Positions 63,254 to 64,000 of a DNA stretch of 64,000 bases are shown here, one piece after another. Within the stretch, counting starts at the first letter, position 1, and every line of letters starts with the position of its first letter. The stretch is from Ferdinandcohnia sp036965045 (GTDB lineage: Bacteria > Bacillota > Bacilli > Bacillales > Bacillaceae_L), in assembly GCF_036965045.1 (NCBI RefSeq), contig NZ_JBALOV010000003.1, positions 1 through 64,000 of the forward strand, written 5' to 3'. The position numbers and the translations under genes were made by a program. The notes below the pieces were generated by a model. That model was not told the DNA's origin. It searched no databases and saw only the letters and a program-made list of their open reading frames with translations.

Positions 63254-64000
63254 TTAACCCCTATAATAAGGACTCAAATTCATAAACATCTCTTTAAGCT
63301 CTGCTTCATCCACATCATGATGGAAGATATATTCTAGAAGTTCCTCTTGGTTTGCTTGTCCTAGACTTAATCGGTAAAGCTGAAGTATTTTCATCAGCCG
63401 ATGATATTTTTGACCATCCTTACTAAAAGGGTAGATAGGCACAATTCGTTCGATTTGAATTCCTTGGTCCCCAGAAAGTGTCCAATATGGAACAAGCTCA
63501 GACGTAGTTTCATCACGTTCACTTTCATTCGCGTGTTCAAACATTTCCTCCCAAATATCACTTTCAAATTCGATATGTCCATATTTTGCAGCTATGTTTT
63601 GACGAATCGCAAACGACTTATATCGATTAATTCTGCCTTCCCGTTGTTCCAAATCAATTGGATTTGAAGGTAAGTTCCAGTGAACGATTTTCCGACAATA
63701 ATAATGAAAGTCTAATCCTTCTTGTCCTATTGAGGTGGAGGCAAGCACAAATGGTCGGAATGGCGAATTAAAGGATTTCCTAACACTCTGTTTTCGGTCG
63801 TGTGCCTTGTCCTCATTTCGTTTATCAGCAAAGCCAACTGCATAAGATGTTCGCATACGTAATCCCGATGCGGTGCTCCCTTTTGTGACCCTTCTCTTGA
63901 AACTCGAGAAAGTATCTACTTGTAGGGGGGCACTACGAAATTCTAAAGATTCTCGGATAGCTTCAATTAGCTCATGATTTCGTTCTGTTGGATCTTTCTG
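63254..64000 (-). CDS. SNF2/superfamily II helicase, C-terminal part (runs off the window)
   Basis: The frame is open from the stop at 63254 to the right edge (249 codons), so the start lies outside the window. FRPFVLASTSIGQEGLDFH and HWNLPSNPIDLEQREGRIN are helicase motifs V and VI (Q-R-x-G-R-x-x-R) of a SNF2-like translocase, followed by a helical tail (VDEAELKEMFMNL). Earlier text reads DTFSSFKRRVTKGSTA. It is probably the motor of a further defence locus to the right. An internal ATG at 63856 is not the true start. Confidence 0.82.
   Translation of the reverse strand, partial: QKDPTERNHELIEAIRESLEFRSAPLQVDTFSSFKRRVTKGSTASGLRMRTSYAVGFADKRNEDKAHDRKQSVRKSFNSPFRPFVLASTSIGQEGLDFHYYCRKIVHWNLPSNPIDLEQREGRINRYKSFAIRQNIAAKYGHIEFESDIWEEMFEHANESERDETTSELVPYWTLSGDQGIQIERIVPIYPFSKDGQKYHRLMKILQLYRLSLGQANQEELLEYIFHHDVDEAELKEMFMNLSPYYRG

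Overview
The window looks like a piece of chromosome from a low-GC, endospore-forming member of the Bacillaceae (Bacillus sensu lato; the genus cannot be fixed from sequence reading alone). The reasons are a ComK homologue, GerPA/GerPC-like spore proteins beside small heat-shock proteins, a c-di-AMP (ydaO-type) riboswitch, YesM/YesN and LytS/LytR two-component systems, a DUF1659-DUF2922-YvrJ cassette, G-rich Shine-Dalgarno sites and AT-rich spacers. One 45-base run of N (1131-1175) marks an assembly gap.

Layout. 0-5.5 kb: HAD hydrolase, a broken tyrosine recombinase, metallo-beta-lactamase-fold hydrolase, a zinc-ribbon mini-protein, a transposase relic, and a divergent EamA exporter/LysR pair. 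5.6-13.4 kb: a complete Wadjet (JetD-A-B-C) anti-plasmid operon. 13.5-23.1 kb: a carbohydrate operon (two permeases, binding protein, YesM/YesN pair, ThuA-like protein, two Gfo/Idh/MocA oxidoreductases, TIM-barrel isomerase), probably for oxidative breakdown of a glycoside. 23.3-26 kb: a spore-related cluster. 26-27.6 kb: a glutamate/dicarboxylate symporter behind a c-di-AMP riboswitch. 27.8-29.5 kb: an ATP-sulfurylase-like protein with altered active-site residues and a long C-terminal extension. 29.6-36 kb: two DUF485 + sodium/solute symporter pairs around a LytS/LytR pair.

36-64 kb is a defence-rich accessory region: a PD-(D/E)XK-DUF2075 helicase; McrBC; ComK and an XRE regulator; a decayed DUF1659/DUF2922/YvrJ cassette; a four-gene operon built around a 1903-residue DruE-like DEAD/DUF1998 helicase with a Cas4/AddB-type Fe-S nuclease and two unrecognised proteins; an AspBHI/Mrr-like modification-dependent endonuclease; a HaeIII-family restriction-modification pair (expected site GGCC); a truncated integrase; an Mrr-family pseudogene; a single-HKD phospholipase-D-like protein; a winged-helix/PD-(D/E)XK protein; and the 3' part of a SNF2-like helicase running off the right edge.

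The most promising candidate for an undescribed system is the operon at 44.7-54.5 kb. The most interesting functional puzzle is a GGCC m5C methyltransferase living with McrBC and a second apparent 5mC-dependent nuclease. Three copies of a roughly 50-base hairpin terminator family, a pair of GC-rich repeats at 38.2 and 61.8 kb, and several pseudogenes add evidence of genome remodelling.
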